Assembly: GCF_001421505.1 (NCBI RefSeq)
Contig: NZ_LMKL01000006.1
Location: 310,001-374,000, forward strand
Source of the DNA: Sphingomonas sp. Leaf17
Lineage (GTDB): Bacteria; Pseudomonadota; Alphaproteobacteria; Sphingomonadales; Sphingomonadaceae
Length of the DNA: 64,000 nt
Direction of reading: 5' to 3'
Part shown: in pieces, positions 20,571-30,409 of the stretch
Layout: every line of letters begins with the position of its first letter
How positions within the stretch are numbered: the stretch's first letter is position 1
The notes under the pieces: generated by a model
The model's input: the letters and a program-made list of their open reading frames with translations, nothing else
Databases searched by the model: none
What the model was told of the DNA's origin: nothing
Program-made: the position numbers and the translations under genes

Positions 20571-22121
20571 TCAATGCGCCAAAGTCAGTGCAGCGGTGAT
20601 CGCCACGCCCGCCGCCCCGATCGCCAGCGCAATCCAGCGCCCGGCGCGCGTCACCGCCAGCGCGACCGGATCGGCGGCGGGGTCGGGCCGCGCGGCCTGT
20701 GCCCGGTCCTCCAGCAGCCGGACTGCGGCCCGCACCAGACGCGGCGCGTCGTCACCGACCGCCGCCAGATCCCAGGCAAGCGCGGTTGCGATCGGTCCCC
20801 AATGGTCGGGCGACAGCCGTTCCTTCGCAATTCGCAACGAGGCGCGCCGGACCGCCGCCGTCATGTCGAACCCGGGACAGATCCGCGCCAGCACCCCGTC
20901 GATCGTCACCAGCGCCTTGAACAGCAGCAACAGGTCGGGCGGCAGGGTCAGCCCCTCGTCGCGCATCAGCGGCAGGATGTCGGCGACGACCGCCGACAGG
21001 ACCAGCGGCCCGCCGCCATGCCGCGCCGCCAGACGATCGGCGGCGGCGGCGATCCGGGCGGGCGGGACATCGGTCGGCTGCGACCAGCGCGTGAGAATAT
21101 CCGCCAGCGCCGACGAGTCGCCCGCATCCAGCGCCCGGACAAAACCCATCACCTCCACCCGGCGGCGCGGCGGCACATGGCCGATCATGCCCAGATCGAG
21201 CAGCGCGATGCGGTCGCCGGGCAGGCACAGCAGGTTGCCGGGATGCGGATCGCCATGAAACCGCCCGTGGATCAGCACCATGTCCAGCACGACGTCCGCG
21301 CCCAGACCGGCGATCGCCACCGGGTCGATCCCATGGTCTCGCAGGGCCGCGCCATCGGTCGGGCGAACGCCGTCGACGAAATCCATCACCAGCAGGGTTT
21401 CGGACGTCCAGGCCCAGTGGATGACCGGCACGACCACGCGCGGATCATCGGCGAAATCGGCGCGCAACCGGTCCGCGTTGCGGCCTTCGCTGGTGAAATC
21501 CAGCTCCTCCAGCATCGCCTGCGCCAGTTGCCGGACCAGTGCCACGGGCGCGAAGCGACGCGCCTCCACGCTGGTCGTCTCGACGATCGCGGCGGCTTGC
21601 GCGATCAGCCGCAGATCGGCCTCCATGCGCGGGCGGATGCCGGGCCGGCGGATCTTCAGGACGACCGCCCGTCCCTTGCCCTGTGGCCCGTCGTGCAGGG
21701 TCGCCCGGTGAACCTGCGCCATCGACGCGGCGGCCAGCGGCGCAGGATCGAACGTTGCGAACGCGGTCTCGGGCGGCTCACCCAATGCCGCCTCGACCGC
21801 ATCGCGCAGGACGCCGAAGGGCAGAGTCGGCGCATTGCTGTGCAGCCGTTCGAACGCGGCGATCCAGTCCGATGTCAGCAGGTCGCCGCGCGTGGCGAGG
21901 ATCTGGCCCAGCTTGACGAAGGTCGGCCCCAGATCCTCCATCGCGCGGCGGACGCGATCGGGCAGCGCGGTGTCGTCATCCGGGTTGGAGCCGGTATCCG
22001 GGCCGTCGGTCGCGATCCCCAGCCGGTGCAGCAGCGCACCCAGACCGTGCCGGGTGGCGATGGCGACGATCTCGGTCAGTCGCTCCCGGTCACGCACGAC
22101 GGCGCTCAGCGCCTTCAACAT
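20571..22121 (-). CDS. ABC1/AarF/UbiB family atypical kinase
   Basis: 516 residues. Family hallmarks are clear: LGPTFVKLGQILATRGDL (KxGQ motif) near 75, the Ala-rich loop PLAAASMAQVHRA near 125, VVLKIRRPGI near 150, GDPHPGNLLCLPGDRIALLDLGMIG catalytic block near 285, and two C-terminal hydrophobic segments including ALAIGAAGVAITAALTL. UbiB-type proteins support ubiquinone synthesis through an ATPase activity at the membrane. It could be the ubiquinone UbiB or a paralogue; no other ubi gene adjoins except COQ9 5 kb away. The HWE kinase lies 25 bases upstream on the same strand. Confidence 0.85.
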   Translation of the reverse strand: MLKALSAVVRDRERLTEIVAIATRHGLGALLHRLGIATDGPDTGSNPDDDTALPDRVRRAMEDLGPTFVKLGQILATRGDLLTSDWIAAFERLHSNAPTLPFGVLRDAVEAALGEPPETAFATFDPAPLAAASMAQVHRATLHDGPQGKGRAVVLKIRRPGIRPRMEADLRLIAQAAAIVETTSVEARRFAPVALVRQLAQAMLEELDFTSEGRNADRLRADFADDPRVVVPVIHWAWTSETLLVMDFVDGVRPTDGAALRDHGIDPVAIAGLGADVVLDMVLIHGRFHGDPHPGNLLCLPGDRIALLDLGMIGHVPPRRRVEVMGFVRALDAGDSSALADILTRWSQPTDVPPARIAAAADRLAARHGGGPLVLSAVVADILPLMRDEGLTLPPDLLLLFKALVTIDGVLARICPGFDMTAAVRRASLRIAKERLSPDHWGPIATALAWDLAAVGDDAPRLVRAAVRLLEDRAQAARPDPAADPVALAVTRAGRWIALAIGAAGVAITAALTLAH

Positions 22122-22146
22122 GCCCGTGCCGGCCGCCGTCCCATGG

Positions 22147-23664
22147 TCAGGCGCGGCTGAACGCCGCGACGGGAATGGCGATCGTCACCGTCAGGCCCTC
22201 CGGCGCCCAGTCGCGGGTGACGGTGCCGCCCAGCTGACGGACGGCGCTGAGTTCGATCAGCTGGCTGCCGAAACCGCCGGTCTTGGTCGGCGGCGACACG
22301 GCCGGCCCCCCACGTTCGCGCCAGACCAGGTCGTGCGTGACGGCACCGGTATGGATGGTCAGCGCGACCGTCCCGTCCGACGTGGAGAGCGCGCCATATT
22401 TGGTCGCGTTGGTCGCCAGCTCGTGGAACAGCAGCGCGATCGGCGTGGCCGACCGGTCATCGATCGCGATGTCGTCGCCACGGACGATGATGCGCGGACT
22501 GTCACCCTGCTGATACGCCTCGAACAGGTCGGCGAGCAGCCCGGTCAGGCTGTCCTGCTGGGCGCTGGGCTGTGACTGGGCGCTGTGTGGTCGCACGAAG
22601 TCATGCGCCCGGCCCAGCGCGGTGATCCGCTGGCGCAGGTCGTTGGCAATGCCCGCGAACTCCGGCCGACCGCGCGCGGAAAAACCGATCAGGCCGGAAA
22701 TCACCGCGAAGATGTTCTTGATACGGTGACTCAGCTCCTGGCTGATGATCTCGCGTTCCTCCAGCGCCAGTTTCTGGCTGTGGATGTCGGTGCAGGTGCC
22801 GAACCAGCGCTGGATCGTGCCGTCCGGTCCGTACATCGGCAGGGCACGACCCAGCACCCAGCGATAGGTGCCGTCGCGGTGCCGCAAACGATATTCGATC
22901 GAATAGGGATCGCCGGTCGCCAGCGAGTGTCGCCACGCCGCCCAGGCCGTATCCCGATCGTCGGGGTGAAACATGCCGTTCCACGCCGCGCCATCGGTCG
23001 ATCCGACCGGCATCCCGGTATATTCGTACCAGCGCGCGTTGTAATAATCATGGAACCCGTCGGGCAGCGTCGACCAGACCATCTGCGGCATGGAATCGGC
23101 GAGCGTGCGAAAGCGCATGTCGCTTTCTTCCAGCGCGCGGCGCGACTCGCGTTCGGCAATACCCTGTTCGCGCGCGGTCCGGCGGTCGTCGAGCCGGCTC
23201 ATCGCCCCGCGCGCCAGCACCGCCAGGCCGCGACGCTGCATCGGCGTCAGCCCCTCGGGCCGGGGGACGCTGTCGATGACGCACAGCGCGCCAAGCGGGA
23301 CACCCTCGCTCGAAACCAGCGGTGTCCCGGCGTAGAAACGGATATGCGGCGGGCCGATGACCAGCGGATTGTCGGCAAACCGCGCGTCCTGCGTGGCGTC
23401 CGGCACTTCCATGATGGCCGCGCCGTGCATGGCGTGGGCGCAGAAGGACTGGCTGCGCGGAGTCGAATCCAGTTCGATACCGCGCCGCGCGAGAAACCGC
23501 TGATATTCCTCCTCGACCAGCGAGATCAGCGATACCGGGGCTGCGCAAAGCTCGGCGGCAAAATTGACGATATCATCCAGCTCGCCGCCGGCCCGTGCAC
23601 CGTCGACATCGTAGGACGCGATGACACGCGCCCGTGTCTCGGCGTCGGCAGGAGCGTCGGTCAT
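22147..23664 (-). CDS. HWE-family sensor histidine kinase with GAF and PAS
   Basis: 505 residues with no membrane segment. GAF domain at ~20-165 (AAPVSLISLVEEEYQRFLARRG), PAS at ~182-300 (RWYEYTGMPVGS), then an HWE kinase core with phospho-acceptor His313 in LSHRIKNIFAVI and a C-terminal ATPase lobe (LLFHELATNATKYGALS, LVWRERGGP, GFGSQLIE). The WRE triplet in LVWRERGG is the signature that names the family. In sphingomonads HWE/HisKA2 kinases often feed the PhyR-NepR-EcfG stress switch; that link is inference here, though an EcfG-type promoter lies 1.6 kb away. Confidence 0.92.
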   Translation of the reverse strand: MTDAPADAETRARVIASYDVDGARAGGELDDIVNFAAELCAAPVSLISLVEEEYQRFLARRGIELDSTPRSQSFCAHAMHGAAIMEVPDATQDARFADNPLVIGPPHIRFYAGTPLVSSEGVPLGALCVIDSVPRPEGLTPMQRRGLAVLARGAMSRLDDRRTAREQGIAERESRRALEESDMRFRTLADSMPQMVWSTLPDGFHDYYNARWYEYTGMPVGSTDGAAWNGMFHPDDRDTAWAAWRHSLATGDPYSIEYRLRHRDGTYRWVLGRALPMYGPDGTIQRWFGTCTDIHSQKLALEEREIISQELSHRIKNIFAVISGLIGFSARGRPEFAGIANDLRQRITALGRAHDFVRPHSAQSQPSAQQDSLTGLLADLFEAYQQGDSPRIIVRGDDIAIDDRSATPIALLFHELATNATKYGALSTSDGTVALTIHTGAVTHDLVWRERGGPAVSPPTKTGGFGSQLIELSAVRQLGGTVTRDWAPEGLTVTIAIPVAAFSRA

Positions 23665-23714
23665 GATGGAAGCGTGTGTCGTGTCACAATCCTAGAAACG
23701 GGTCGCCTTGGGGT

Positions 23715-24290
23715 TCAGAACGGTACGTCGTCGTCAAGATCGTCGGCGAAGCCGCCGGCCCCGCCACCCTGGTTGAACCCGCCGCGACCGCCGGCGTTCC
23801 CGCCGCCGCTGCTGCGACCGCCGCTGCCGCCGCCATAGGACGATCCGCCGCCCTGGCCGCCACCGCCGCCGTAATCGCCGCCAAAGTCGTCGCCGCCACC
23901 GCGCGCGCCGCCACCGCCCCCGGCCCCGCCGCCGCCGTTCGGACCATCGAGCATCGTCAGGACGCTGTTGAAACCCTGCAACGTCACTTCGGTCGAATAG
24001 CGGTCGTTACCCTGCGGATCCTGCCACTTCCGGGTGGTCAGCGCGCCCTCGATATAGACCTTCGATCCTTTGCGCAGGAACCGCTCGGCGACGTTGGCCA
24101 GACCCTCGTTGAAGATCTTGACCGTGTGCCACTCGGTCTTTTCCTTGCGTTCGCCGGAGCTCTTGTCCTTCCACGATTCGGACGTGGCGATCCGCAGTTC
24201 GACGACCTTGCCGCCATTCTGGAACGAGCGGCTTTCCGGGTCGCGCCCCAGATTGCCGACCAGAATGACCTTGTTGACGCTACCGGCCAT
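23715..24290 (-). CDS. ssb: Single-stranded DNA-binding protein
   Basis: 191 residues. The OB fold covers ~1-115 ([57 protein letters not shown]). A long Gly-rich disordered linker at ~120-180 leads to the acidic tip DDLDDDVPF, which docks SSB partners such as RecQ and PriA. Acts in replication and repair. ATG 24290 matches SSB N-termini; the frame is open further upstream into feoB. Only 19 bases separate it from the feoB stop on the same strand, so it may be read through from feoAB. Confidence 0.97.
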   Translation of the reverse strand: MAGSVNKVILVGNLGRDPESRSFQNGGKVVELRIATSESWKDKSSGERKEKTEWHTVKIFNEGLANVAERFLRKGSKVYIEGALTTRKWQDPQGNDRYSTEVTLQGFNSVLTMLDGPNGGGGAGGGGGARGGGDDFGGDYGGGGGQGGGSSYGGGSGGRSSGGGNAGGRGGFNQGGGAGGFADDLDDDVPF

Positions 24291-24309
24291 GAAACGCTCC
24301 GTTGATTGG

Positions 24310-26181
24310 CTAGAGGCCCAGCGCGACGGCGGACCAGTATGTGATTCCGGCCATGACATAGGCGGCCAGGAACAGATAGCCAACCATGAACGCGGGCCAC
24401 TTCCACCCATTCGTCTCGCGCCGGGTCACGGCGATGGTCGATATGCACTGCGGGGCGAAGACGAACCACATCAGGAAGGCCAGCGCGGTCGGCAGGCTCC
24501 AGCCCGCCTTCAGCCGCTCGGTGATCGCCACCTGCCCCCGCTCGGCCTCGGGATTGTCGATGGCATAGACGGTGGCGATCGCGGCCACCGCAACCTCGCG
24601 CGCGGCCATCGCCGGGATCAGCGCGAGCGCAATGTCGCGATTGAACCCGATCGGCCGGACGACGACCTCCAGCCCGTTGGCGATCCGGCCGGCGATCGAA
24701 TAGTTGACCGGCGACACCGCACTGCCCTCAGGCGGCTTGGGGAAGCTGAGCAGCGCCCACAGCACGATCGTCGTCAGCGCGATCGTCGTACCGGCACGTT
24801 TCAGGAACACGACCGCGCGCTGCCACAGGCCCAGCAGCACGTCGCGCAGGCGCGGCCACTGATATTTCGGCATCTCCATCATGAAGCCGGACGACGCGCC
24901 CTTGGTCACGGTGCGGCGCAGGACCAGCGCGGCGACGAACGCCCCGGCGATGCCCATGACGTAGAGACCCAGCAGGACCAGTCCCTGCAACCCGACGAAC
25001 GGCAGGACGCGGCGATCGGGGATGAAGGCGGCGATGATGATGGTATAGACCGGCAGCCGCGCCGAACAGGTCATCAGCGGCGCGATCAGGATCGTGGTCA
25101 GCCGGTCCTTCTCGTCGTCGATCGTGCGCGTCGCCATGATGCCGGGGACGGCACAGGCGAAGGACGACAACAGGGGTATGAACGCCCGGCCCGACAGGCC
25201 GACCTGCGCCATCAGCCGGTCCATCAGGAACGCGGCGCGGACCATGTAGCCGGTCGCCTCCAGCACCAGGATGAACGCGAACAGGATCAGGATCTGCGGC
25301 AGGAAGACGATGACCGCGCCGACCCCGGCGATCAGCCCGTCGGTCAGGAACGACCGGAAGACGCCGGCCGGCAGTACCCCGTCGATCCAGCCATCGAGCA
25401 GCGCGAAACCGCCCTCGATCCAGCCGATCGGTGCCTCCGACCAGGTGAATACCGCCTGGAACATGATGAACAGCAGCGCGACCAGTACGATCGGCCCCGA
25501 CACCGGGTGCAGCGCCACCGCGTCGAGCGTGTGGCTCCAGCGACGGCCCGGCGTTTCCGACACGGTGGCGGCGGTGGCGATGCGGCGCGCGCGGCGTTGC
25601 AGCGTCACGATATCCTCGGCGATGCTGCCGTCCGACGCGCGCAGGCGGACGATGTCGCCGGTCCGCGTGGCGGTCGCCCGGCCGATCGCCGCCGACAGGT
25701 CGTCCAGCCCGCGCCGCCGTACCGCGACGGTCGGGATCACCGGCACGCCCAGTTCGCGTTCCAGCACCTGCGTATCCAGCGTCAGCCCGTCACGCTCGGC
25801 CAGGTCGACCATGTTCAGCGCGACGACGACCGGCAGGCCGAGCGCGATCAGCTGCAACGCGAAGCGCAGGTGATTGTCGAGATTGGCGGCGTCGAGGACG
25901 ACAACCAGCGCATCGGGCAGGCGCTCGCCATCCTGCGTTCCGGTCACGACATCACGCGTGACGCGTTCGTCAGGGGAGGACGGGTCGAGACTGTAGGCGC
26001 CGGGCAGGTCGACCAGTTCGACCGGCCGCCCGTCGGCCAGCACCAGCCGGCCGGTCTTGCGCTCGACCGTCACGCCGGGATAATTGCCGACCTTCTGCCG
26101 GGCACCGGTCAGGGCGTTGAACAGCGCGCTCTTGCCGGCATTGGGATTACCGACCAGCGCCACCAGCGGTGCAGCGTTCAT
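24310..26181 (-). CDS. feoB: Ferrous iron transporter FeoB
   Basis: 623 residues. The N-terminal GTPase domain has G1 [14 protein letters not shown] (10-23), G3 VDLPGAYSL and G4 NMVD. The membrane part (~230-620) includes the Gate motifs [22 protein letters not shown] and [12 protein letters not shown] [18 protein letters not shown], which carry conserved Cys residues. It imports Fe2+ across the inner membrane. It is shorter than E. coli FeoB (773), as usual in alphaproteobacteria. Start directly abuts the feoA stop; a Fur-like site precedes feoA. Confidence 0.96.
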   Translation of the reverse strand: MNAAPLVALVGNPNAGKSALFNALTGARQKVGNYPGVTVERKTGRLVLADGRPVELVDLPGAYSLDPSSPDERVTRDVVTGTQDGERLPDALVVVLDAANLDNHLRFALQLIALGLPVVVALNMVDLAERDGLTLDTQVLERELGVPVIPTVAVRRRGLDDLSAAIGRATATRTGDIVRLRASDGSIAEDIVTLQRRARRIATAATVSETPGRRWSHTLDAVALHPVSGPIVLVALLFIMFQAVFTWSEAPIGWIEGGFALLDGWIDGVLPAGVFRSFLTDGLIAGVGAVIVFLPQILILFAFILVLEATGYMVRAAFLMDRLMAQVGLSGRAFIPLLSSFACAVPGIMATRTIDDEKDRLTTILIAPLMTCSARLPVYTIIIAAFIPDRRVLPFVGLQGLVLLGLYVMGIAGAFVAALVLRRTVTKGASSGFMMEMPKYQWPRLRDVLLGLWQRAVVFLKRAGTTIALTTIVLWALLSFPKPPEGSAVSPVNYSIAGRIANGLEVVVRPIGFNRDIALALIPAMAAREVAVAAIATVYAIDNPEAERGQVAITERLKAGWSLPTALAFLMWFVFAPQCISTIAVTRRETNGWKWPAFMVGYLFLAAYVMAGITYWSAVALGL

Positions 26182-26463
26182 TTATCCGGCGAGCGGTGCG
26201 ACGTGGATGGCACCGGCAACCGCACGGCGCAGCGCCACGGTCATCCGGCCGATGCGACAGGCGATCGGCCCCTGTCCCAGCGTGGCCCGGTGCAGCACCT
26301 CGACGCCCACGCCCTCATCGAACCCCAGCTCGCGCAGGCGGCGGGCCTCCGGCACGGCCAGCCGGTCCCACTCGATCACAGCGACGGTGGCGCGCTGGTT
26401 GCGGGGCAGGCGTTCGAGGCTGAGATCGGCGGGGCTGAGATCGGCTTGCGTCGGGCTGGGCAT
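26182..26463 (-). CDS. feoA: FeoA family protein
   Basis: 93 residues with an SH3-like FeoA core: EARRLRELGFDEGVGVEVLHR, GQGPIACRIGRMTVALRR and GAIHV. FeoA assists FeoB in ferrous iron uptake. The N-terminal 20 residues (PSPTQADLSPADLSLERLPR) are an extension with a short internal repeat (LSPADLSL), so translation may begin further in, but no better start is seen. First gene of feoAB. Confidence 0.92.
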   Translation of the reverse strand: MPSPTQADLSPADLSLERLPRNQRATVAVIEWDRLAVPEARRLRELGFDEGVGVEVLHRATLGQGPIACRIGRMTVALRRAVAGAIHVAPLAG

Positions 26464-26486
26464 GTCGTGGCTATATCGGTGATGCG

Positions 26487-26499
26487 ATTGATTATCAAT
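26487..26499 (-). promoter_or_regulatory. Fur-like operator before feoA
   Basis: ATTGATTATCAAT is a perfect 6-1-6 palindrome (ATTGAT/ATCAAT), 24 bases before the feoA ATG. It resembles half of a Fur box (GATAATGATAATCATTATC) in an otherwise GC-rich region and would place iron-dependent repression on feoAB. Irr or another Fur-family protein could also bind. Confidence 0.55.
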
Positions 26500-26549
26500 T
26501 ACCCATCACACCCCCGCCAACACTGCCCGGGCCGACACCGCCGGGACGG

Positions 26550-27206
26550 TTACACGACGGGATAGCGCAACCGCCCGATGAAGCGGGCAAGGCTGGGGGT
26601 GTGGCGGGTGCGGCGGGTAAACCCGGCCTTGGCCTTTTCAAACCGCATGATGCCGTCGATACGCCGCCCCAGAAAGGCGTGCGTTTCCGCCAGGTCGTCT
26701 CTGTCGTCGGTCAGCATCGCGTTGATCGTCGCGGCGTAGACGCCCAGCAGGATCGTCCGCTTGGTATAGTGATTGTAATCGGTCGCGGTGTCGCCGGCGA
26801 TCCGCCAGATCAGGTCGACCGTCCGCCAGCCGAGCCGCGCCGCCACCGCGATGTTCTGCGGCATGGCCAGGATGGCGAGCGCGCGGCGCAACGATTCGCG
26901 GTTCGGCGCAACCGCATCCAGCCGCGCCTCGACCAGGGCCGTGATCCGCGCGCGGATCTTCATCGCGGCGATCGCGCCGGCCGGAACCGCACCGATCATC
27001 GCCCGGTCGACATCGGCGAACCAGGCGTCGATCATGTCGACCGCGCCGCCGGGATAGGCGATGCGGGCAATGTCGCGATCGACGCCGGCCGCATCCGCCG
27101 CCATGTCGCGCGCGGCGTCACCCCAGCCGTCGAACGCGGCGTTGGTCGCGATTCCCGGGGCCAGCGCGGCGCGGATCTCGTCGAGGGTCGCGTCTTCCAT
27201 CGTCAT
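26550..27206 (-). CDS. COQ9 family protein (ubiquinone biosynthesis accessory)
   Basis: 218 residues. TetR-like N-terminal helices (DEIRAALAPGIATNAAFDGWG) and a C-terminal lipid-binding region with ALAILAMPQNIAVAARLGWRTVDLIWRIAGDTATDYNHYTKRTIL, the strongly conserved COQ9 signature. COQ9 presents lipid intermediates to COQ7-type hydroxylases in ubiquinone synthesis. Its ATG overlaps the stop of the EamA transporter gene (ATGA), so the two are translationally coupled, although no functional link is known. Confidence 0.92.
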   Translation of the reverse strand: MTMEDATLDEIRAALAPGIATNAAFDGWGDAARDMAADAAGVDRDIARIAYPGGAVDMIDAWFADVDRAMIGAVPAGAIAAMKIRARITALVEARLDAVAPNRESLRRALAILAMPQNIAVAARLGWRTVDLIWRIAGDTATDYNHYTKRTILLGVYAATINAMLTDDRDDLAETHAFLGRRIDGIMRFEKAKAGFTRRTRHTPSLARFIGRLRYPVV

Positions 27207-28216
27207 CGTTCGTCTCCCGTCCCCAAGATAGCCCCGGCGTCGCGCGGCGCAACCGGGGCCGCGCGCGTGACCATGACCAGTGCGATGCCGACCATCCCCG
27301 CCCCGACCAGATCGACCAGCCCCAGCCGCTCGCCATAGGCGATCCAGCCGATGACCCCCGCCATCACCGGCTGCATCAGCAGCGCGATGCCGATGACCAG
27401 CGGCGTGAACTTGCCCAGCACATACACCATCAGCCCCTGCCCCAGCACCTGGCTGCACAGCGCCAGCGCGATCAGCGGCGTCCAGGTCGCCGGCAGGATC
27501 CGCTCCCCCATCGCCAGTGCGAACAGCAGCAGCGGCACGACGCTGAACAGCGTCGACATCGCCAGCGCGGACAACGGAGCCAGGCTGTCCCGCGCGCGCG
27601 CCATCAGCACGAAATACGCGGTGTAGAGAATGCCCGCCAGCAGACAGAACAGGTCGCCGACCAGATTGCGCGGATCCAGCTGATAGGAGCGCCCCATCAG
27701 CAGCATCGCCCCCGCCGCCGCCAGCACCAGCGCCAGCGCCTGCAACCGCGACGGCCAGGCGCGCACGATCAGGAAGCCATAGATCGGATAGATGAACGTG
27801 GCCGAATTGCCGAACAGCGTGGCATTCGCCAGCGTCGTGTGCAGGATGCCGATATGCCACGCCCCCAGGTCACCGGCAAAGCACACGCCCGCCACCACCA
27901 GCACCGTCCACAACCGCGCGTCGAGCCGTCGGGGTCGCGCGCCACCGGCCAGCGCGGCCAGCGCCAGCACCGGCGCGGCCAGCGCGATCCGCCAGAACGC
28001 CGACGAAACCGGGCCGGTATCCGCCATCCGGACGAACCACGGACCGAACGCCAGTGCCAGGTTAGCGACGATCAACGCAGCGACGGCGCCGGCACCCGCC
28101 CGCGGCCGTGCCGGCGCGGCTATGCGCGGCCCATCCGAAAAAGCCGGTTTTCGCGATCGGGCAAACGACGTCTTTGTGGGGGGAATAGTTTTTCTTGGTC
28201 GTTCGGGCCGGTGCAT
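27203..28216 (-). CDS. DMT superfamily (EamA) transporter
   Basis: 337 residues. A basic N-terminal extension of ~40 residues precedes ten hydrophobic segments in two EamA halves (~42-180 and ~190-320), with LGAWHIGILHTTLANATLFGNSATFIYPIYG and LGKFTPLVIGIALLMQPVMAGVIGW as typical helix 3-4 and 8-9 motifs. A drug/metabolite exporter of unknown substrate. The start at ATG 28216 gives the long extension; a later start is possible but no clear alternative with a ribosome site was found. Confidence 0.88.
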   Translation of the reverse strand: MHRPERPRKTIPPTKTSFARSRKPAFSDGPRIAAPARPRAGAGAVAALIVANLALAFGPWFVRMADTGPVSSAFWRIALAAPVLALAALAGGARPRRLDARLWTVLVVAGVCFAGDLGAWHIGILHTTLANATLFGNSATFIYPIYGFLIVRAWPSRLQALALVLAAAGAMLLMGRSYQLDPRNLVGDLFCLLAGILYTAYFVLMARARDSLAPLSALAMSTLFSVVPLLLFALAMGERILPATWTPLIALALCSQVLGQGLMVYVLGKFTPLVIGIALLMQPVMAGVIGWIAYGERLGLVDLVGAGMVGIALVMVTRAAPVAPRDAGAILGTGDER

Positions 28217-28294
28217 CCCGCCCTGTAACGCCCCATCTGCGATCCGTCAGTTTTTAAGACTATTCGTTTGCAAGTCGTTTGTAAGGAAATTCCG

Positions 28295-29380
28295 ATGCCG
28301 ACCGTCTTTGATCCCATCCAGCTCGGCGCGATCGCCGCCCCCAACCGGATCTTCATGGCCCCGCTGACACGCGGACGTGCCGACCGTGATGCGGTGCCGA
28401 CGCCGATAATGGTCGATTACTATGCACAGCGCGCCGGTGCCGGCCTCATCATCTCCGAAGCGACCGGCATCAGCCGCGAGGGTCTTGGCTGGCCGTTCGC
28501 GCCGGGCCTGTGGTCCGACGCACAGGTCGAGGGCTGGAAGCCGGTCACCGCCGCCGTGCACGCCGCCGGCGGCCGGATCATCGCGCAACTGTGGCACATG
28601 GGACGGCAGGTCCATTCGTCGGTGATCGGCCAGCAGCCGGTATCGTCCTCGGCCACCGCGACCCAGGGCCAGGCGCACACTTATGAGGGCAAGCAGGATT
28701 TCGAGACTGCGCGCCCGCTGACCCTCGACGAGATCCCGCGCCTGCTGGAGGAGTATGAGCATGCGGCGCGCAATGCCATCGCCGCCGGGTTCGACGGGGT
28801 GCAGATCCATGCCGCCAACGGGTATCTGATCGACCAGTTCCTGCGCGACAACGCGAACCTGCGCGACGACCGGTACGGCGGCTCGCCGGAAAACCGCATC
28901 CGCCTGCTGATCGAGGTGACCGAGCGGGTCGCGGCCGCGATCGGGGCCCACCGCACCGCCGTGCGCCTGTCGCCCAATGGTGAATCGCAGGGCGTCGACG
29001 ACAGCGATCCGGCATCGGTCTTCGTGCCGGCGGCCAGGGCGCTGTCAGCGATCGGCATCGCCTTCCTCGAACTGCGCGAACCCGGCCCGGACGGCACCTT
29101 CGGCAAGACCGACGTGCCCAAGCTGTCGCCGCAGATCCGCGAGGTCTTCACCGGCCCGCTGGTCCTGAACTCGGATTACACGCGAGAGGAAGCGGATGCC
29201 GATCTGACCGCGGGGAAGGCCGACGCGATCACCTTCGGCCGCCCGTTCATCGCCAACCCCGACCTGCCCGAACGCTTCCGCCAGAACGCCCCGCTGGCCG
29301 CCGACAGCATGAAGACGTGGTACAGCCAGGGACCGGAGGGGTACATCGACTACCCGGCGCTGGAAGCGGCCACGGTTTAA
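28295..29380 (+). CDS. Old Yellow Enzyme family alkene reductase
   Basis: 361 residues, an FMN-dependent TIM barrel. Signatures: IFMAPLTRGRAD near the FMN phosphate side, HMGRQVHS, and the substrate-binding HAANGYLIDQFLRDNANLRDDRYGG near 180, where the active-site residues of OYE lie. NemA/XenB-type enzymes reduce activated C=C bonds and nitro compounds with NAD(P)H. ATG 28295 has TAAGGA at good distance. Upstream, CGTTTG occurs twice 11 bases apart (28265 and 28276 region), a possible operator. Single gene ended by a strong hairpin. Confidence 0.94.
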   Translation: MPTVFDPIQLGAIAAPNRIFMAPLTRGRADRDAVPTPIMVDYYAQRAGAGLIISEATGISREGLGWPFAPGLWSDAQVEGWKPVTAAVHAAGGRIIAQLWHMGRQVHSSVIGQQPVSSSATATQGQAHTYEGKQDFETARPLTLDEIPRLLEEYEHAARNAIAAGFDGVQIHAANGYLIDQFLRDNANLRDDRYGGSPENRIRLLIEVTERVAAAIGAHRTAVRLSPNGESQGVDDSDPASVFVPAARALSAIGIAFLELREPGPDGTFGKTDVPKLSPQIREVFTGPLVLNSDYTREEADADLTAGKADAITFGRPFIANPDLPERFRQNAPLAADSMKTWYSQGPEGYIDYPALEAATV

Positions 29381-29399
29381 GAGTCAAAATCTGACAGAT

Positions 29400-29434
29400 A
29401 TGTTTCCCATCGTCATTGCGACGGTGGGAAACAT
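29400..29434. terminator. Hairpin between OYE and glycosyltransferase genes
   Basis: A 15-base stem: ATGTTTCCCATCGTC pairs with GACGGTGGGAAACAT with one G-T wobble, loop ATTGC. It sits 20 bases after the OYE stop and 31 before the convergent glycosyltransferase stop. No long T run, so its use as an intrinsic terminator is uncertain. Confidence 0.6.
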
Positions 29435-29464
29435 GGTTCTGATCTGACCGTTAAATTCAAAAGA

Positions 29465-30166
29465 TTATTTCGTCGGGTAAATCTGATCCCAACTGCAAAG
29501 CATGGTCTTCTGCGGTTTTCCGATATTTCGCTCGACCAAGCTTAGATATATTTTTCGATTTTCGCTGTTATCCCGATCAAGGCCCGCAGTACTCTTTCCA
29601 CTTACATAAAGTGGCGTATCCACCACGATATCTTTGAAGTTATGCCGTTCACAGCAAAACTTGAAAAAAGAATCTTCGCCACCGTATCGACCTGAGAACT
29701 GCTCGTCATATCCGCCAATTTCATCAAAATCAGCCTTATGTATCATAAAACTGTTGATGTGGCTCTTGATCTCGTACCATTCTTTTTCAGGGCTAAGTCT
29801 GAATCGTTTAAAGCGAGCCACTTCTCCCCGCTTGAGGTTGCCAGCATCCTCAACAAAACTATCGATATCTTCACCCTTGATAGTATGATCAACATCGATG
29901 AGAAGAATTTTATCGCTCTTTGCTTCCTTAACGCCAATATTTCGAGCCGCTGGCATGTTCCATGCGATATCTTCGACAATCCTAAAAACTCGAAGATTTT
30001 TTATACCTTCAAAAATAGAATTATCTATTTTTTCACTACTGTGATCATCGACCAAAATAAAATCGAAATAATTTGGATATGCTGAATCAAGGCGCTGGAA
30101 TGACTCCAGCATCCCTTCTATTGATCGCTGATTATTGTAATAGTGACTAACTATCGAAATCAACAT
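29465..30166 (-). CDS. Family 2 glycosyltransferase, low-GC, probably acquired
   Basis: 233 residues. MLISIVSHYYNNQRSIEGML and FILVDDHSSE form the nucleotide-sugar half, MPAARNIGVKEAKSDKILLIDVDH carries the DxD metal motif, and GGYDEQFSGRYGGEDSFFKF the galactosyltransferase-like acceptor/base site (ED). No membrane helix. By hand count GC is 29/60 at 29821-29880 and 15/60 at 30001-30060, far below its neighbours, and codon use is Lys/Ile/Asn-rich with A/T-ending codons. GAGG precedes ATG 30166. No surface-polysaccharide genes adjoin it. Most likely a lone horizontally acquired gene; the sugar and acceptor are unknown. Confidence 0.85.
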   Translation of the reverse strand: MLISIVSHYYNNQRSIEGMLESFQRLDSAYPNYFDFILVDDHSSEKIDNSIFEGIKNLRVFRIVEDIAWNMPAARNIGVKEAKSDKILLIDVDHTIKGEDIDSFVEDAGNLKRGEVARFKRFRLSPEKEWYEIKSHINSFMIHKADFDEIGGYDEQFSGRYGGEDSFFKFCCERHNFKDIVVDTPLYVSGKSTAGLDRDNSENRKIYLSLVERNIGKPQKTMLCSWDQIYPTK

Positions 30167-30409
30167 TATCTACCTCAAATCTAGAATGGAATCATGCTGC
30201 TTTGCGACACTGTATCTTGCTAGTGCTCGACAGTTAGTTTTTAGATTTTTTACCGGGCATGATGTTCGAGACGCTCTACCCTAATTTTTAGCTACCGTGT
30301 TGCGATTGATAACGTCAACTTGCGAATTGTAACCGAAAATAACTGAATTTCTCTCAACTACAGGGCAATTATGCCACAATTGGTATTTGAGCAAAACCCT
30401 TGTTACAAG

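Noticed and set aside
26550..27860. A 436-codon minus-strand frame that fuses COQ9 to a Gly/Arg/Asp-rich N-terminus
   Set aside because: The N-terminal half is a shifted frame of the EamA transporter. The true COQ9 start is at 27206, coupled by ATGA.
30265..30283. tRNA-like fragment: on the minus strand GGGTAGAGCGTCTCG resembles a D-arm
   Set aside because: No acceptor stem, anticodon stem or T-arm can be built around it.
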